64,000 bases of DNA from Streptomyces sp. SKN60 (GCF_026236535.1 NZ_JAHTMW010000017.1:95850-159849), one strand, 5' to 3'. Counted from the first letter of the stretch, positions 15,953-25,990 are shown. Program-made: numbers and translations. Notes: generated by a model not told the origin, from the letters alone.

Positions 15953-17401
15953 TCAGGCCGTGCGGCGGATCAGGGCCAGGTACATCGCGTCCGTGCCGTG
16001 CAGATGCGGCCACAGCTGGACGTCGGGGCCGTCGCCGAGCGAGGGCACGCCGGGGAACAGCGGGCGGGCGTCGACGAGTTCGGCGCCACCGGTCTTCTTC
16101 AGGACGTCGTCCACGACGACCCGGGTCTCGGCCAGGTGCGGGGAGCAGGTGGCGTAGCCGACCACGCCGCCGACCCGGACCGCGCGCAGCGCCTCGGTGA
16201 GCAGCCCGCGCTGGAGCGGGGCGAAGCCGTCGAGGTCGCCGGGGCGGCGGCGCCAGCGGGCCTCCGGGCGGCGGCGCAGGGCGCCGAGTCCGGAGCAGGG
16301 CACGTCCATCAGGACCCGGTCGAAGCTGCCCTCGCGCCACGGCGGGCGGGTGCCGTCGGCGGCGACGACCTGGTACGGGCCGGGGTTGCCGGCCAGGGCG
16401 CGCTCGACGAGCCGGGCGCGGTGCGGCTGCTTCTCGGAGGCGAGCAGCGCGGCGCCGCGCTCGGCGGCGAGGGCGCCGAGCAGCGCCGCCTTGCCGCCGG
16501 GGCCGGCGCAGCCGTCGAGCCAGCGGGTGTCGGGGCCGTCGAGGGGCGCGTTGGCGAGGGCGATGGCGACCAGCTGGCTGCCCTCGTCCTGGACGCCGGC
16601 GCGGCTCTCCCGTACGGCCTCGATCGTGCCGGGATCGCCGCCCTCGGCCATCCGGAGCGCGTACGGGGACCACCGGCCCGGCTCGGTGTCGGCGGCCTCG
16701 GCCAGCTCGGCGGTGGTGGCCCGGCCGGGGCGGGCGACCAGGGTGACCTCGGGCCGCTCGTTGTCGGCCGTGAGCAGCTCCTCGATGCCGGCCCGGCCCC
16801 CGCCGAGCGCGTCCCAGAGCGCGGAGACCACCCAGCGGGGGTGCGAGTGGACGACCGCGAGGTGGTCCTCGGCGTCGTCCTCGTAGGGCGGCGCGACCCG
16901 CGCCACCCAGGTGTCGAAGTCGTCCTGGGCGATCTTGCGCAGCACGGCGTTCACGAACTTGGCCCGCCCGTCGCCGAGCACCACGCGGGCCAGCTCGACG
17001 GTGGCGGACACGGCGGCGTGGCTGGGGATCCGGGTGCCGAGCAGCTGGTGCGCGCCGAGCGCCAGGACGTCGAGGACCGGCGGGTCGACCTCGCGCAGCG
17101 GCCGGTCGACGCAGGCCGCGATGATCGCGTCGTACGTGCCCTGCCGGCGCAGCGTCCCGTAGACGAGCTCGGTCGCGAGCGCCGCGTCCCGCCCGTCGAA
17201 GCCCTCGTTCTTCTCCCGGGCCTTCTTCAGGAGCGGCGGCAGCACCAGGTTGGCGTAGGCGTCCCGCTCGTCCACCGCGCGCAGCACCTCGAAGGCCAGG
17301 ATCCGGACCGGGTCCTTCTTGGGCCGCCGGTGCGGCCGGGGGGCCTTGGGGGGCGCGCCCTTGGGGGACGTGGGGGTGCGGCGACGTGCCTGCTCGCTCA
17401 A
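15953..17401 (-). CDS. rsmB: 16S rRNA (cytosine 967-C5)-methyltransferase
   Basis: 482 residues. An N-terminal basic tail (1-30), a NusB-like RNA-binding domain (about 30-170), then a Rossmann SAM-dependent methyltransferase. The SAM-binding WLDGCAGPGGKAALL motif, the DVPCSGLGALRRRPE motif and the ATCSPHLAETRVVV motif (with the two catalytic cysteines) are all present. It methylates C967 of small-subunit rRNA using S-adenosylmethionine. It is last of fmt - small gene - rsmB, an order common in actinobacteria; 37 bp separate it from the small gene. Confidence 0.95.
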   Translation of the reverse strand: MSEQARRRTPTSPKGAPPKAPRPHRRPKKDPVRILAFEVLRAVDERDAYANLVLPPLLKKAREKNEGFDGRDAALATELVYGTLRRQGTYDAIIAACVDRPLREVDPPVLDVLALGAHQLLGTRIPSHAAVSATVELARVVLGDGRAKFVNAVLRKIAQDDFDTWVARVAPPYEDDAEDHLAVVHSHPRWVVSALWDALGGGRAGIEELLTADNERPEVTLVARPGRATTAELAEAADTEPGRWSPYALRMAEGGDPGTIEAVRESRAGVQDEGSQLVAIALANAPLDGPDTRWLDGCAGPGGKAALLGALAAERGAALLASEKQPHRARLVERALAGNPGPYQVVAADGTRPPWREGSFDRVLMDVPCSGLGALRRRPEARWRRRPGDLDGFAPLQRGLLTEALRAVRVGGVVGYATCSPHLAETRVVVDDVLKKTGGAELVDARPLFPGVPSLGDGPDVQLWPHLHGTDAMYLALIRRTA

Positions 17402-17438
17402 AGGTGCTCCGCGTGACGAAAGAAGAGGTCGAACCTCC

Positions 17439-17792
17439 TCAGCCTACGTCCGCGGGCCCCTGCCGGGAAAAACGGCCGTGCCGGATCGCCCGGTCCCCGG
17501 CGGCGATCAGGCACGTCACCGGCCGCGTGCCGCCGCCGTCCGCCTCGAAGGCGACGAGCACGGACGGCTCCTCGCCGACGAGCCGGACGATCTCGTCACG
17601 CTCGTCGGCGGTGGGCTCCCGGAACTCGGGATCCGCGAAGTCCATGGGGCAGCGGACGTAGACGGTGTCCGTGAAGACGACCTCCAGTCCGTGGCCGTAT
17701 GACAGGTCGTAGTGGGCGGCCAGGGTGAGCCGGCTGCCGTCGTAGCGCAGGACCGTCCAGTCCCACCAGGAGCCCTCCGGCAGCGGGAGCAC
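17439..17792 (-). CDS. Small conserved protein between fmt and rsmB, function unknown
   Basis: 117 residues from a GTG only 5 bp after the fmt stop, so translation is probably coupled; GGAG lies about 10 bases upstream. The protein starts MLPLPEGSWWDWTVLRYDGSRL, continues with beta-rich sequence and has an acidic middle (DPEFREPTADERDEIVRLVGEEP). One Cys in VYVRCPMDF and one in PVTCLIA. No signal peptide or membrane segment. I do not recognise a family with a known role; position in a formyl-transfer/rRNA-methylation operon says only that it is co-expressed with translation genes. Confidence 0.75.
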   Translation of the reverse strand: MLPLPEGSWWDWTVLRYDGSRLTLAAHYDLSYGHGLEVVFTDTVYVRCPMDFADPEFREPTADERDEIVRLVGEEPSVLVAFEADGGGTRPVTCLIAAGDRAIRHGRFSRQGPADVG

Positions 17793-17797
17793 CTTGC

Positions 17798-18730
17798 TCA
17801 GGCTCCGACCCGCTCGCCCGGCGCGATGCGCACGCCGCGGGCCCAGTCGGCCGCCTTCATCGGCTTCTTGCCCTGGGGCTGGACCCAGAGCAGTTCCACC
17901 GCGTGGGAGCCGGTGCCGACGTACACGTTGTTCTTGCCGGCCGCGAGCTCGCCCGGCGCGAGGTCCGTGCGGTCGGTGACCAGCGCGGCCTGGACGATCT
18001 TCAGGCGCTCGCCGCGGAAGAGGGTCCAGGCCCCCGGGGCGGGGGTGCAGCCGCGGATCACCCGGTCGACGCGCAGCGCCGGGGCGGCGAAGTCGACGTG
18101 GGCGTCCTCGACCTGGATCTTCGGGGCGAGGGTGATGCCCTCGGCCGGCTGCGGCACGGCCTTCAGGGTGCCGTCCTCGATGCCGTCCATGGTGGCGGCG
18201 AGCAGCCCGGCGCCGGCGAACGCGAGCCGGGTCAGCAGGTCGCCGCTGGTGTCGGTGGGCCGCACGTCCTCGGTGACGACGCCGTACACCGGGCCGGAGT
18301 CGAGGCCCTCCTCGATCTGGAAGGTCGACGCGCCGGTCACCTGGTCGCCGGCCATCAGCGAGTGCTGCACCGGCGCGGCGCCGCGCCACGCGGGCAGCAG
18401 CGAGAAGTGCAGGTTGACCCAGCCGTGCGCGGGGATGTCGAGCGCGACGCGCGGCAGCAGCGCGCCGTACGCCACGACGGGGCAGCAGTCGGGCGCGATC
18501 TCCCGGAGCCGCGCGAGGAACGCCTCGTCCCGCGGCCGCTCCGGCTTGAGCACCTCGATCCCGGCCTCCTCCGCCCGCTCGGCGACGGGGCTCGCGACGA
18601 GCCGCCGCCCGCGCCCGGCGGGCGCGTCGGGCCGGGTGACGACGGCGGCCACCTCGTGCCGCCCGGAGGCGAGCAGGGCGTCCAGGGCGGGTACGGCGAC
18701 CTCGGGGGTGCCGGCGAAGACCAGCTTCAC
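17798..18730 (-). CDS. fmt: Methionyl-tRNA formyltransferase
   Basis: 310 residues from GTG at 18730 (MKLVFAGTPEVAVPAL). It formylates initiator Met-tRNA using 10-formyltetrahydrofolate. The active-site run VNLHFSLLPAWRGAAP holds the catalytic Asn and His (His-Phe-Ser instead of the more common His-Ala-Ser), and EEGLDSGPVY supplies the catalytic Asp. The C-terminal OB-fold part includes GELAAGKNNVYVGTG. First gene of a three-gene operon ending with rsmB. Confidence 0.96.
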   Translation of the reverse strand: MKLVFAGTPEVAVPALDALLASGRHEVAAVVTRPDAPAGRGRRLVASPVAERAEEAGIEVLKPERPRDEAFLARLREIAPDCCPVVAYGALLPRVALDIPAHGWVNLHFSLLPAWRGAAPVQHSLMAGDQVTGASTFQIEEGLDSGPVYGVVTEDVRPTDTSGDLLTRLAFAGAGLLAATMDGIEDGTLKAVPQPAEGITLAPKIQVEDAHVDFAAPALRVDRVIRGCTPAPGAWTLFRGERLKIVQAALVTDRTDLAPGELAAGKNNVYVGTGSHAVELLWVQPQGKKPMKAADWARGVRIAPGERVGA

Positions 18731-18934
18731 GCGGGAGAACCTCGTATCTCGGGACGTTGGGAGTACCTCCCTGCACGAGCGGAGCCGAGAGCTCGGGGGA
18801 AGGCAGCGCACCAGTCTAGGCCGCCGTCAGGGCCCGCGGCTTCACACGGGCGGCCGGGGGTGTGCGCGGGGGCGAGCGCCCTGTGCATATGCGGATACGC
18901 CCCCGCAGCGTGACCCAACCCCAAGTGGCGCGTT

Positions 18935-18952
18935 GGTCAAGAGAGATTGACC
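18935..18952. promoter_or_regulatory. Inverted repeat GGTCAA-N6-TTGACC upstream of the HTH-protein gene
   Basis: Perfect 6-bp arms (18935-18940, 18947-18952), 63 bp before the ATG of the 174-residue protein, in the 284-bp divergent gap with fmt. It could be an operator, or TTGACC could be a -35 element. Nothing else stands out in the gap. Confidence 0.35.
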
Positions 18953-19014
18953 GAATCGGGTCGCCCCTCCCCCAGCGACCCGCTCCCTTTCACGCCGGTT
19001 CGAGAGGCTCATCC

Positions 19015-19539
19015 ATGGCCGACCACGCAACCCACGACGCCCAGGCCCGGGCAAGTCTGCACCTGCTCGTGCGGGACATCGAGCGGGTCCGGCGGCAGGT
19101 GGACGCACTGCGCACGCTCACGGCCCAGCTGGGCAATGTCTACCGCCCGCGCCGCACCGCCCCTTCGACGGGCTTCGTCGTCTACGGGCGCGCCCCCGCC
19201 CCCACCGTCCGTCTCGCCCAGGAGCTCCGGGACAGCGTCGAGACCCTGGTGACCGCCGCGGTGGACTTCGACCGCTCGCTCGGGTTCTCGTGGGACGCGG
19301 TGGGCTCCGCGCTCGGAGTCACCAAGCAGGCCGTCCACCGCCGTTACGGCTCCCGCCGCGCCCCGCAGCCGGGCGGCGGCGCCGCCCTGGAGCAGGAGCG
19401 GGCGGCGGAGCCGGGCACCACCCGCACCATGCCCGTGGTGCCGCCGGCCCGCAGCATGCCGCCGCAGCCCACCTCGGGCAGCCAGGCGCTGCGCGAGGAG
19501 CCCCGCCCGCCGGTCTTCCCGGCCCCGCGCAACGGCTGA
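19015..19539 (+). CDS. Conserved protein with a C-terminal sigma-like HTH
   Basis: 174 residues. An N-terminal coiled helix pair (about 10-45, with VRRQVDALRTLTAQL), a middle segment, then FSWDAVGSALGVTKQAVHRRYG (about 98-119), a typical helix-turn-helix found in sigma-factor-like and IS-type DNA-binding proteins. The last 55 residues are Pro/Ala/Gly-rich and probably disordered. The ATG at 19015 is preferred over longer in-frame starts because those extend into the promoter-like gap. A DNA-binding role is inferred; there is no ligand domain. It faces priA and shares a terminator with it. Confidence 0.8.
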   Translation: MADHATHDAQARASLHLLVRDIERVRRQVDALRTLTAQLGNVYRPRRTAPSTGFVVYGRAPAPTVRLAQELRDSVETLVTAAVDFDRSLGFSWDAVGSALGVTKQAVHRRYGSRRAPQPGGGAALEQERAAEPGTTRTMPVVPPARSMPPQPTSGSQALREEPRPPVFPAPRNG

Positions 19540-19585
19540 CGCACCGTCGCGCGCAGTCGCAGTCGCCATCGCGTTCGCGTCCCGA

Positions 19586-19617
19586 AAGGGCCGCCCGTCC
19601 TGTCGCGGGCGGCCCTT
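19586..19617. terminator. Bidirectional terminator between the HTH gene and priA
   Basis: Perfect 12-bp stem (19586-19597 with 19606-19617), 8-base loop, flanked by AAA and TT. Confidence 0.85.
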
Positions 19618-19638
19618 CGCGCGCCGTGGCAGGGGCGC

Positions 19639-21792
19639 TCAGCCGATGTCGGGCGGGTCGACCCGGACCCGGACCGGCTCCCCGCCGCCCCGCGCCAGAC
19701 GGGAGGCCTGGGCGCGCTTCAGGGCGGTGGCGAGCGCGGCGCCGCTGCCGGGGGGTACGCGGATCAGGGCGCGCTCCCACTGCTCGCCGGGCGGGGTGTC
19801 GCCGGGCCGGCGCGGGCCGCCGGGCCGGGTGACGGGCAGCGGGACGGGGCCCAGGATCTCGGCGTCGGGGGGGAGCTCAGCGCCGTGCAGGAAGGCGCCG
19901 AGGGCCTCCGGCGGGCCGGACACGGCGGCCATCCGGGAGACCGGCGGGAAGCCCAGCTCGGCCCGCTCGGCCAGCTCGCGCTGGGCGTGCCCGACGGGGT
20001 CCCAGCGGACCAGCGCCTGGACCGGGCGCAGGGTGGGCTCGGCGACGCACACGACGGTGCCGCCCCGGTCCTGGCCGCGCACCAGCGAGGCCGCGTCGAT
20101 CCAGCGGCGCAGCGCCTCCTCGCCCGCCCGCAGGTCGGGGCGGCCGAGCATGGCCCAGCCGTCGAGGAGCAGAGCGGCCGCGTAGCCGCCGTCGGCTACG
20201 GGTTCGGCGCCGGGGGTGCTGACGACGAGCGCGGGCCGGTCGGGCACCCGGTCGAGGACGTGGTCGCGCCCGGAGGTGCGCACGGGTACGGCGGGGAAGG
20301 CGCGGCCCAGTTCCTCGGCGGTGCGCCGGGCGCCGACGATCTGCGCGCGCAGCCGGTTCGAGCCGCAGGCCACGCAGTGCCAGTCGGGTGCGCCGCGCCC
20401 GCACCAGGCGCAGTGCAGCTCCTGCTGCTCGGGGGCCTCCAGGCGGCCCGAGCAGTGCCGGCAGCGGGCGGGCGTCCGGCAGCGCTCGCAGGCCAGCCTC
20501 GGCACGTAACCCCGGCGCGGGACCTGGACGAGCACCGGGCCGGTCTTCAGCCCCTCCCGTACGGTCTGCCAGGCGAGGGTGGGCAGCCGGGCGGCGCGGG
20601 CGGCCTCGTCGCGGGCGAGATCGGTGTCGCCGACGGTACGGACGATCGGGGCGGCCCGCCGTACCTGCTCGCGGCCGGGCAGCAGCGGCCGGGCCCAGCC
20701 GGACTCGACGAGCTGGGCGGCCTCGACGGTGCAGCTGACGGAGCCGAGCAGGAAGGCGCAGCGGTCGTGGGCGGCGCGCAGCAGCAGGACGTCGCGGGCG
20801 TGCGGCTGGGGGGCGTGCGGTTCGCTGTGGCTGGTGTCGCCGTCGTCCCAGATGACGGCGAGGCCGAGGTCGCGCACGGGCGCGAACATGGCGGCGCGGG
20901 TGCCGACGACGGCGCGGACGGCGCCGCGCCGGACGGCGAGCCACTGCGCGTACCGCTTCTCGGGTCCGGCCTCGGCGGTGAGCAGCGCGTGCCGGCCCGC
21001 GCCGAGCAGCGCGGTGAGGGCGGCGTCGACCCGGCCGGCTGCCCGGCCGTCGGGCACGACGACGAGGGCGCCGCGGCCGGAGGCGAGGGTGGCGGCGACG
21101 GCGCGGGCGATCTCCTCGGCCCAGTGCGGCCCGGGCAGCGCGTTCCACACGGCCCGGGGGGCGGCGCCGTGGGCCAGCGCCTCCAGGAAGGCCGCGCCCT
21201 GCTCGTACCGCGCCCAGCTGCCCGGCTCGGGCGGCCGGGGGGCAGGCAGCGGCTCCGGGGAGGGCTTGGCCTCGGCGCGGGCGTTGCGCGGGGGCACGGC
21301 GAGCTGCAGCACGTCGGCGAGGCTGCCCGCGTACCGGTCGGCGACGGCCCGGGCGAGCCCGAGCAGCTCGGGTCCGAGGACGGGCTCGGGCGAGACGACG
21401 TCGGCGAGCGCGGCGAGCGGCCCGGAGTAGTCGGACTCGGCCTTCCGCTCGATCAGGAAGCCGTCGATCAGGCGTCCGCCCTCGCGCCGTCCGCCCCGCA
21501 CCTGGTGCGCCCCGGCCCCGAACCGCACCCGCACCCGCACCCCGGGCCGCGCGGCCTCGTCGAGCTCCTCGGGCACGGCGTAGTCGAAGAACTGGTCGAG
21601 GTGCAGCACGCCCTTGTTCACCACGACCCGCGCGACCGGCAGCTCCTTGGCGAGGGCGGCCCCCCGCCAGGTCCGCGGCTTGGCCCGCGGCACCTTCGCC
21701 CGGCGCACCGTCTCGCGGATGAGCGCGAGCTGCTCGGGCTCCTCCTGCCCCCCGCGCCCGTCGCCTGCGGGCCTCTCGTTCTCGCTGCTCAC
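19639..21792 (-). CDS. priA: Primosomal protein N' (PriA), helicase motifs degenerate
   Basis: 717 residues from the GTG at 21792 (an ATG eight codons upstream is less typical for the family). The N-terminal DNA-binding domain is intact (LPVARVVVNKGVLHLDQFFDY). The zinc site is complete: paired cysteines CERC, CRHC, CAWC and CVAC (about 445-490). The helicase ATPase motifs are not: no GxGKT/S Walker A is present in the region where it belongs (VVPDGRAAGRVDAAL) and the DEEH box reads DDGD. This is the known actinobacterial form, annotated as PriA without helicase activity; it may load replisome proteins without unwinding DNA. Last gene of the run coaBC, metK, priA. Confidence 0.93.
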   Translation of the reverse strand: MSSENERPAGDGRGGQEEPEQLALIRETVRRAKVPRAKPRTWRGAALAKELPVARVVVNKGVLHLDQFFDYAVPEELDEAARPGVRVRVRFGAGAHQVRGGRREGGRLIDGFLIERKAESDYSGPLAALADVVSPEPVLGPELLGLARAVADRYAGSLADVLQLAVPPRNARAEAKPSPEPLPAPRPPEPGSWARYEQGAAFLEALAHGAAPRAVWNALPGPHWAEEIARAVAATLASGRGALVVVPDGRAAGRVDAALTALLGAGRHALLTAEAGPEKRYAQWLAVRRGAVRAVVGTRAAMFAPVRDLGLAVIWDDGDTSHSEPHAPQPHARDVLLLRAAHDRCAFLLGSVSCTVEAAQLVESGWARPLLPGREQVRRAAPIVRTVGDTDLARDEAARAARLPTLAWQTVREGLKTGPVLVQVPRRGYVPRLACERCRTPARCRHCSGRLEAPEQQELHCAWCGRGAPDWHCVACGSNRLRAQIVGARRTAEELGRAFPAVPVRTSGRDHVLDRVPDRPALVVSTPGAEPVADGGYAAALLLDGWAMLGRPDLRAGEEALRRWIDAASLVRGQDRGGTVVCVAEPTLRPVQALVRWDPVGHAQRELAERAELGFPPVSRMAAVSGPPEALGAFLHGAELPPDAEILGPVPLPVTRPGGPRRPGDTPPGEQWERALIRVPPGSGAALATALKRAQASRLARGGGEPVRVRVDPPDIG

Positions 21793-21838
21793 AGCCTCAT
21801 ACCTACCAGACGCCACCGACAGCGGCGGCGGTACGCCG

Positions 21839-21874
21839 AAGGCCCGGCGCCCCCGTCCAGGGGTGCCGGGCCTT
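21839..21874 (-). terminator. Terminator of metK
   Basis: 15-bp stem with one G-U pair (21839-21853 with 21860-21874), 6-base loop, 32 bp after the metK stop. It partly separates metK from priA. Confidence 0.8.
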
Positions 21875-21906
21875 CGCCGGTCGCTTCAGGCTGTGGTGCG
21901 GCGGGG

Positions 21907-23115
<1,209 letters not shown>

Positions 23116-23356
23116 AACGCTCCCTGGGGTTGCAGCGGCTGCTGGCTGTCGATTGCGGACCGGCAGGGGGCTGCGCCCCGCGACGTTCCATGGACAGTCT
23201 AATAGGCACGATCGCCCATCTGGCCAGGCCTTCCGCCCGGCGATTGCGTGATCTGTGCGCCAACCGGGGCTCCCAGCTGGCGTTATGCCCGATTTTGTGG
23301 GAATTCTCGCGGTCTTCGGGGCGCAGTGCGCCCGCCTCCCGCCGTTGGCGCGGAAT

Positions 23357-24598
23357 TCACCCGGAGAGGGGGCGCAGCCGGGGCAGGACCAGGTCCCACA
23401 CCGTCTCTGCCAGCGCTTCCTTCGGTCCGTACGGCACCGGGGTCTCGGTTCCGTCGGCGGCGAGGACCACGGCCTCGTTCTCCTCCGAGCCGAAGGTCTT
23501 GCGCTCGCCCACCTCGTTGACGACGAGCAGGTCACAGCCCTTGCGCTGGAGTTTCCTGCGCCCGTTGGCGAGCACGTCGTCGGTCTCGGCGGCGAATCCG
23601 ACGACGACCTGGCCGGGCAGCGCGCGGTCGGCGGAGATCTCCGCGAGGATGTCCGGATTCCGTACCAGCCCGATGGTCGGCGCGCCGCCGTCGTCGCTCT
23701 TCTTGATCTTGCCGGTGGCGTACTCGGCGGGCCGGAAGTCGGCGACCGCAGCGGCCATCACCACGGCGTCGGCGTCGCCGGCGGCCTTGAGGACGGCTTC
23801 GCGGAGCTGGACGGCGGTGCCGATGCGGACCACGTCGACGCCCGCCGGGTCCGGCAGGCCGGTATTGGCCTCGATCAGGGTGACCCGGGCGCCACGGGCG
23901 GCGGCGGCCTTGGCGAGGGCGTAGCCCTGTTTGCCGGAGGAGCGGTTGCCCAGGTAGCGGACCGGGTCGAGGGGCTCACGGGTGCCGCCCGCGCTGACCA
24001 CCACATGGCGGCCGGCCAGGTCGGGGGTGGCGACGCCGCGGGCCAGACTGCGCCTATTCAAGATGCGGCGGCAGACCTCGAAGATCTCGCCGGGGTCGGG
24101 CAGCCGGCCCTTGCCGGTGTCGACGCCGGTGAGACGCCCGACGGCGGGCTCGATCACCACGGCGCCGCGGCGGCGCAGGGTGGCGACGTTCTCCTGGGTG
24201 GCCGGGTGCTCCCACATCTCGGTGTGCATGGCCGGGGCGAAGACCACCGGACAGCGGGCGGTGAGCAGGGTGTTGGTGAGCAGGTCGTCGGCGAGGCCGT
24301 GGGCGGCCTTGGCCAGCATGTCGGCGGTGGCGGGGGCGACCACGACGAGGTCGGCGGCCTGCCCGATGCGCACGTGCGGCACCTCGTGGACGGACTCCCA
24401 GACCTCGGTGGAGACCGGGTTGCCCGAGAGCGCGGACCAGGTGGCGGCGCCGACGAAGTGCAGCGCGGAGTCGGTCGGGACGACGCGGACGTCGTGGCCC
24501 GACTCGGTGAGCCGGCGCAGCAGCTCGCACGCCTTGTACGCGGCGATGCCGCCGCTCACGCCCAGCACGACCTTCGGCTTCGTCGTCACCACTGTCAC
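23357..24598 (-). CDS. coaBC: Bifunctional phosphopantothenoylcysteine decarboxylase/phosphopantothenate-cysteine ligase
   Basis: 413 residues. The N-terminal FMN decarboxylase domain (about 8-180) has GVSGGIAAYKACELLRRL, APATADMLAKAAHGLADDLL and PAMHTEMWEHPATQ; the C-terminal ligase domain has VVSAGGTREPLDPVRYLGN and DAVVMAAAVADFRP. Together they perform steps 2 and 3 of CoA synthesis from 4'-phosphopantothenate. The GTG start gives MTVVTTKPKVVLGVSGG. Located after gmk-rpoZ, a neighbour order conserved in actinobacteria; a terminator hairpin sits between rpoZ and coaBC, so part of its transcription may start separately. Confidence 0.96.
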   Translation of the reverse strand: MTVVTTKPKVVLGVSGGIAAYKACELLRRLTESGHDVRVVPTDSALHFVGAATWSALSGNPVSTEVWESVHEVPHVRIGQAADLVVVAPATADMLAKAAHGLADDLLTNTLLTARCPVVFAPAMHTEMWEHPATQENVATLRRRGAVVIEPAVGRLTGVDTGKGRLPDPGEIFEVCRRILNRRSLARGVATPDLAGRHVVVSAGGTREPLDPVRYLGNRSSGKQGYALAKAAAARGARVTLIEANTGLPDPAGVDVVRIGTAVQLREAVLKAAGDADAVVMAAAVADFRPAEYATGKIKKSDDGGAPTIGLVRNPDILAEISADRALPGQVVVGFAAETDDVLANGRRKLQRKGCDLLVVNEVGERKTFGSEENEAVVLAADGTETPVPYGPKEALAETVWDLVLPRLRPLSG

Positions 24599-24653
24599 GT
24601 CACTCCCCGCACTCGGATGCGCACGACTGCGCGTACGACTCCATGAGACACCA

Positions 24654-24682
24654 CAGGCCCGGCGGATGTTCCGCCGGGCCTG
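24654..24682 (-). terminator. Hairpin after rpoZ
   Basis: Perfect 13-bp stem (24654-24666 with 24670-24682) with a 3-base loop, 22 bp after the rpoZ stop and upstream of coaBC. It likely reduces read-through into coaBC. Confidence 0.8.
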
Positions 24683-24704
24683 GGTGACAAACCGAAAAAC
24701 GTGC

Positions 24705-24977
24705 TTACTGCACCGGGCCCTCGATGGCCTCGGAGGTCAGCAGGCCCGCGTTGATCTCGCGCAGCGCGATCGAGAGCGGCTTCTCGTGGACGTGGGTGTC
24801 GACGAGCGGACCGACGTACTCGAGCAGGCCCTCGCCCAGCTGCGAGTAGTACGCGTTGATCTGGCGCGCGCGCTTGGCGGCGTAGATCACGAGGCTGTAC
24901 TTGGAGTCCGTCGCCTCGAGCAGCTCGTCGATCGGCGGGTTGATGATGCCCTCGGGCGCGGTGATGGAAGAGGACAC
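24705..24977 (-). CDS. rpoZ: RNA polymerase omega subunit
   Basis: 90 residues from a GTG start. The omega signature PPIDELLEATDSKYSLVIYAAKRARQIN is complete (residues 14-40) and the GEGLLEYVGPLV tail is the actinobacterial form. Omega helps assemble and stabilise the beta' subunit and, in some bacteria, forms part of the ppGpp site; loss in Streptomyces affects differentiation. Sits directly downstream of gmk (52-bp gap), the usual arrangement. Confidence 0.97.
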   Translation of the reverse strand: MSSSITAPEGIINPPIDELLEATDSKYSLVIYAAKRARQINAYYSQLGEGLLEYVGPLVDTHVHEKPLSIALREINAGLLTSEAIEGPVQ

Positions 24978-25029
24978 GCTCTACCTTCCGAAGATGGATA
25001 TCCGGTCACGGATCATGACGGATAAAAGA

Positions 25030-25593
25030 TCAGACAACGTGCATCAACGTTAGCAGCTCGCGCGCGACGTCCTCGACCGAGGTGTTGACGAGCGTGGTGT
25101 CGAACTCCGACTCGGCGGCCAGCTCGACCTTCGCGGCCGCGAGACGGCGCTCGATGACCTCCGGCGACTCGGTGCCTCGGCCGGTGAGCCGGCGGACCAG
25201 CTCCTCCCAGCTCGGCGGGGCCAGGAAGACCAGCTGCGCGTCGCTCATCGACTCCTTGACCTGGCGGGCGCCCTGGAGGTCGATCTCCAGGAGCACCGGC
25301 TCGCCGGCCTCCAGACGGTCGAGGACCGCACGCCGCGGGGTGCCGTAGCGGTTGCCCGCGAACTCGGCCCACTCCAGGAGCTCACCGTTGGCGACCAGCT
25401 TGTCGAACTCGTCGTCCGTGACGAAGAAGTACTGGACACCGTGCTGCTCGCCGGGTCGCGGCTTCCGTGTCGTGGCCGACACCGAGAGCCAGACCTCGGG
25501 GTGGACCTTGCGCATATGAGCGACGACCGTGCTCTTGCCCACCCCGGAGGGGCCGGAGAGCACGGTCAGCCGCGGACGTACCTCTGCTGCCAT
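25030..25593 (-). CDS. gmk: Guanylate kinase
   Basis: 187 residues. GMP + ATP to GDP + ADP. Walker A SGPSGVGKSTVV (13-24), the GMP-binding SVSATTRKPRPGE and YFFVTDDEFDKLV segments, and the lid around RLTGRGTE are present. It supplies GDP for GTP, ppGpp and c-di-GMP, the last two being made or sensed by products of this same window (RelA, BldD). Upstream gene mihF ends 73 bp away with a hairpin between. Confidence 0.97.
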   Translation of the reverse strand: MAAEVRPRLTVLSGPSGVGKSTVVAHMRKVHPEVWLSVSATTRKPRPGEQHGVQYFFVTDDEFDKLVANGELLEWAEFAGNRYGTPRRAVLDRLEAGEPVLLEIDLQGARQVKESMSDAQLVFLAPPSWEELVRRLTGRGTESPEVIERRLAAAKVELAAESEFDTTLVNTSVEDVARELLTLMHVV

Positions 25594-25621
25594 GCAGCGA
25601 TTATTCCAGCTTCACCGGTGT

Positions 25622-25644
25622 GCCCGGGACGCCTGGTCCCGGGC
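25622..25644 (-). terminator. Hairpin after mihF
   Basis: Perfect 8-bp stem GCCCGGGA/TCCCGGGC (25622-25629 with 25637-25644), 7-base loop, 22 bp after the mihF stop. Confidence 0.65.
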
Positions 25645-25666
25645 CGCCGGCGCGGCCGCGGCGCAC

Positions 25667-25990
25667 TCAGGCGCCGGCGCCGCCGAACTCGCGCTCCAGG
25701 GAGGCGATCTGGTTGGAGCCGAGACCGCGGACCCGGCGGCTCTCGGAGATGCCGAGCCGCTCCATGATCTGCTTGGCGCGGACCTTGCCCACGCCCGGAA
25801 GGGACTCGAGCAGCGCGGAGACCTTCATCTTGCCGATGACGTCGTTCTCCTGGCCCTGCTTGATGACCTCGTGGAGGGAGGCGCCGGAGTGCTTGAGTCG
25901 ATTCTTGACCTCGGCCCGCTCCCGGCGAGCCGCGGCGGCCTTTTCGAGCGCGGCTGCGCGCTGTTCAGGGGTAAGGGGCGGAAGAGCCAC
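25667..25990 (-). CDS. mihF: Actinobacterial integration host factor (sIHF/mIHF)
   Basis: 107 residues from GTG (MALPPLTPEQRAAALEKAA). The first 40 residues form a long basic helix; the rest is a helix-two-turns-helix with LPGVGKVRAKQIMERLGI and the second DNA-contacting loop SRRVRGLGSNQ. Unlike HU/IHF this protein is monomeric and binds DNA without sequence preference; in Streptomyces it affects nucleoid compaction, sporulation and antibiotic production, and in mycobacteriophage work it was the factor for L5 integration. Its 324-bp upstream region (below) suggests its own promoter apart from the pyrimidine genes. Confidence 0.96.
   Translation of the reverse strand: MALPPLTPEQRAAALEKAAAARRERAEVKNRLKHSGASLHEVIKQGQENDVIGKMKVSALLESLPGVGKVRAKQIMERLGISESRRVRGLGSNQIASLEREFGGAGA

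Noticed and set aside
23116..23356. SAM riboswitch in front of metK
   Set aside because: Searched by eye for the SAM-I and SAM-II type conserved stretches in the 241-bp gap; none seen.
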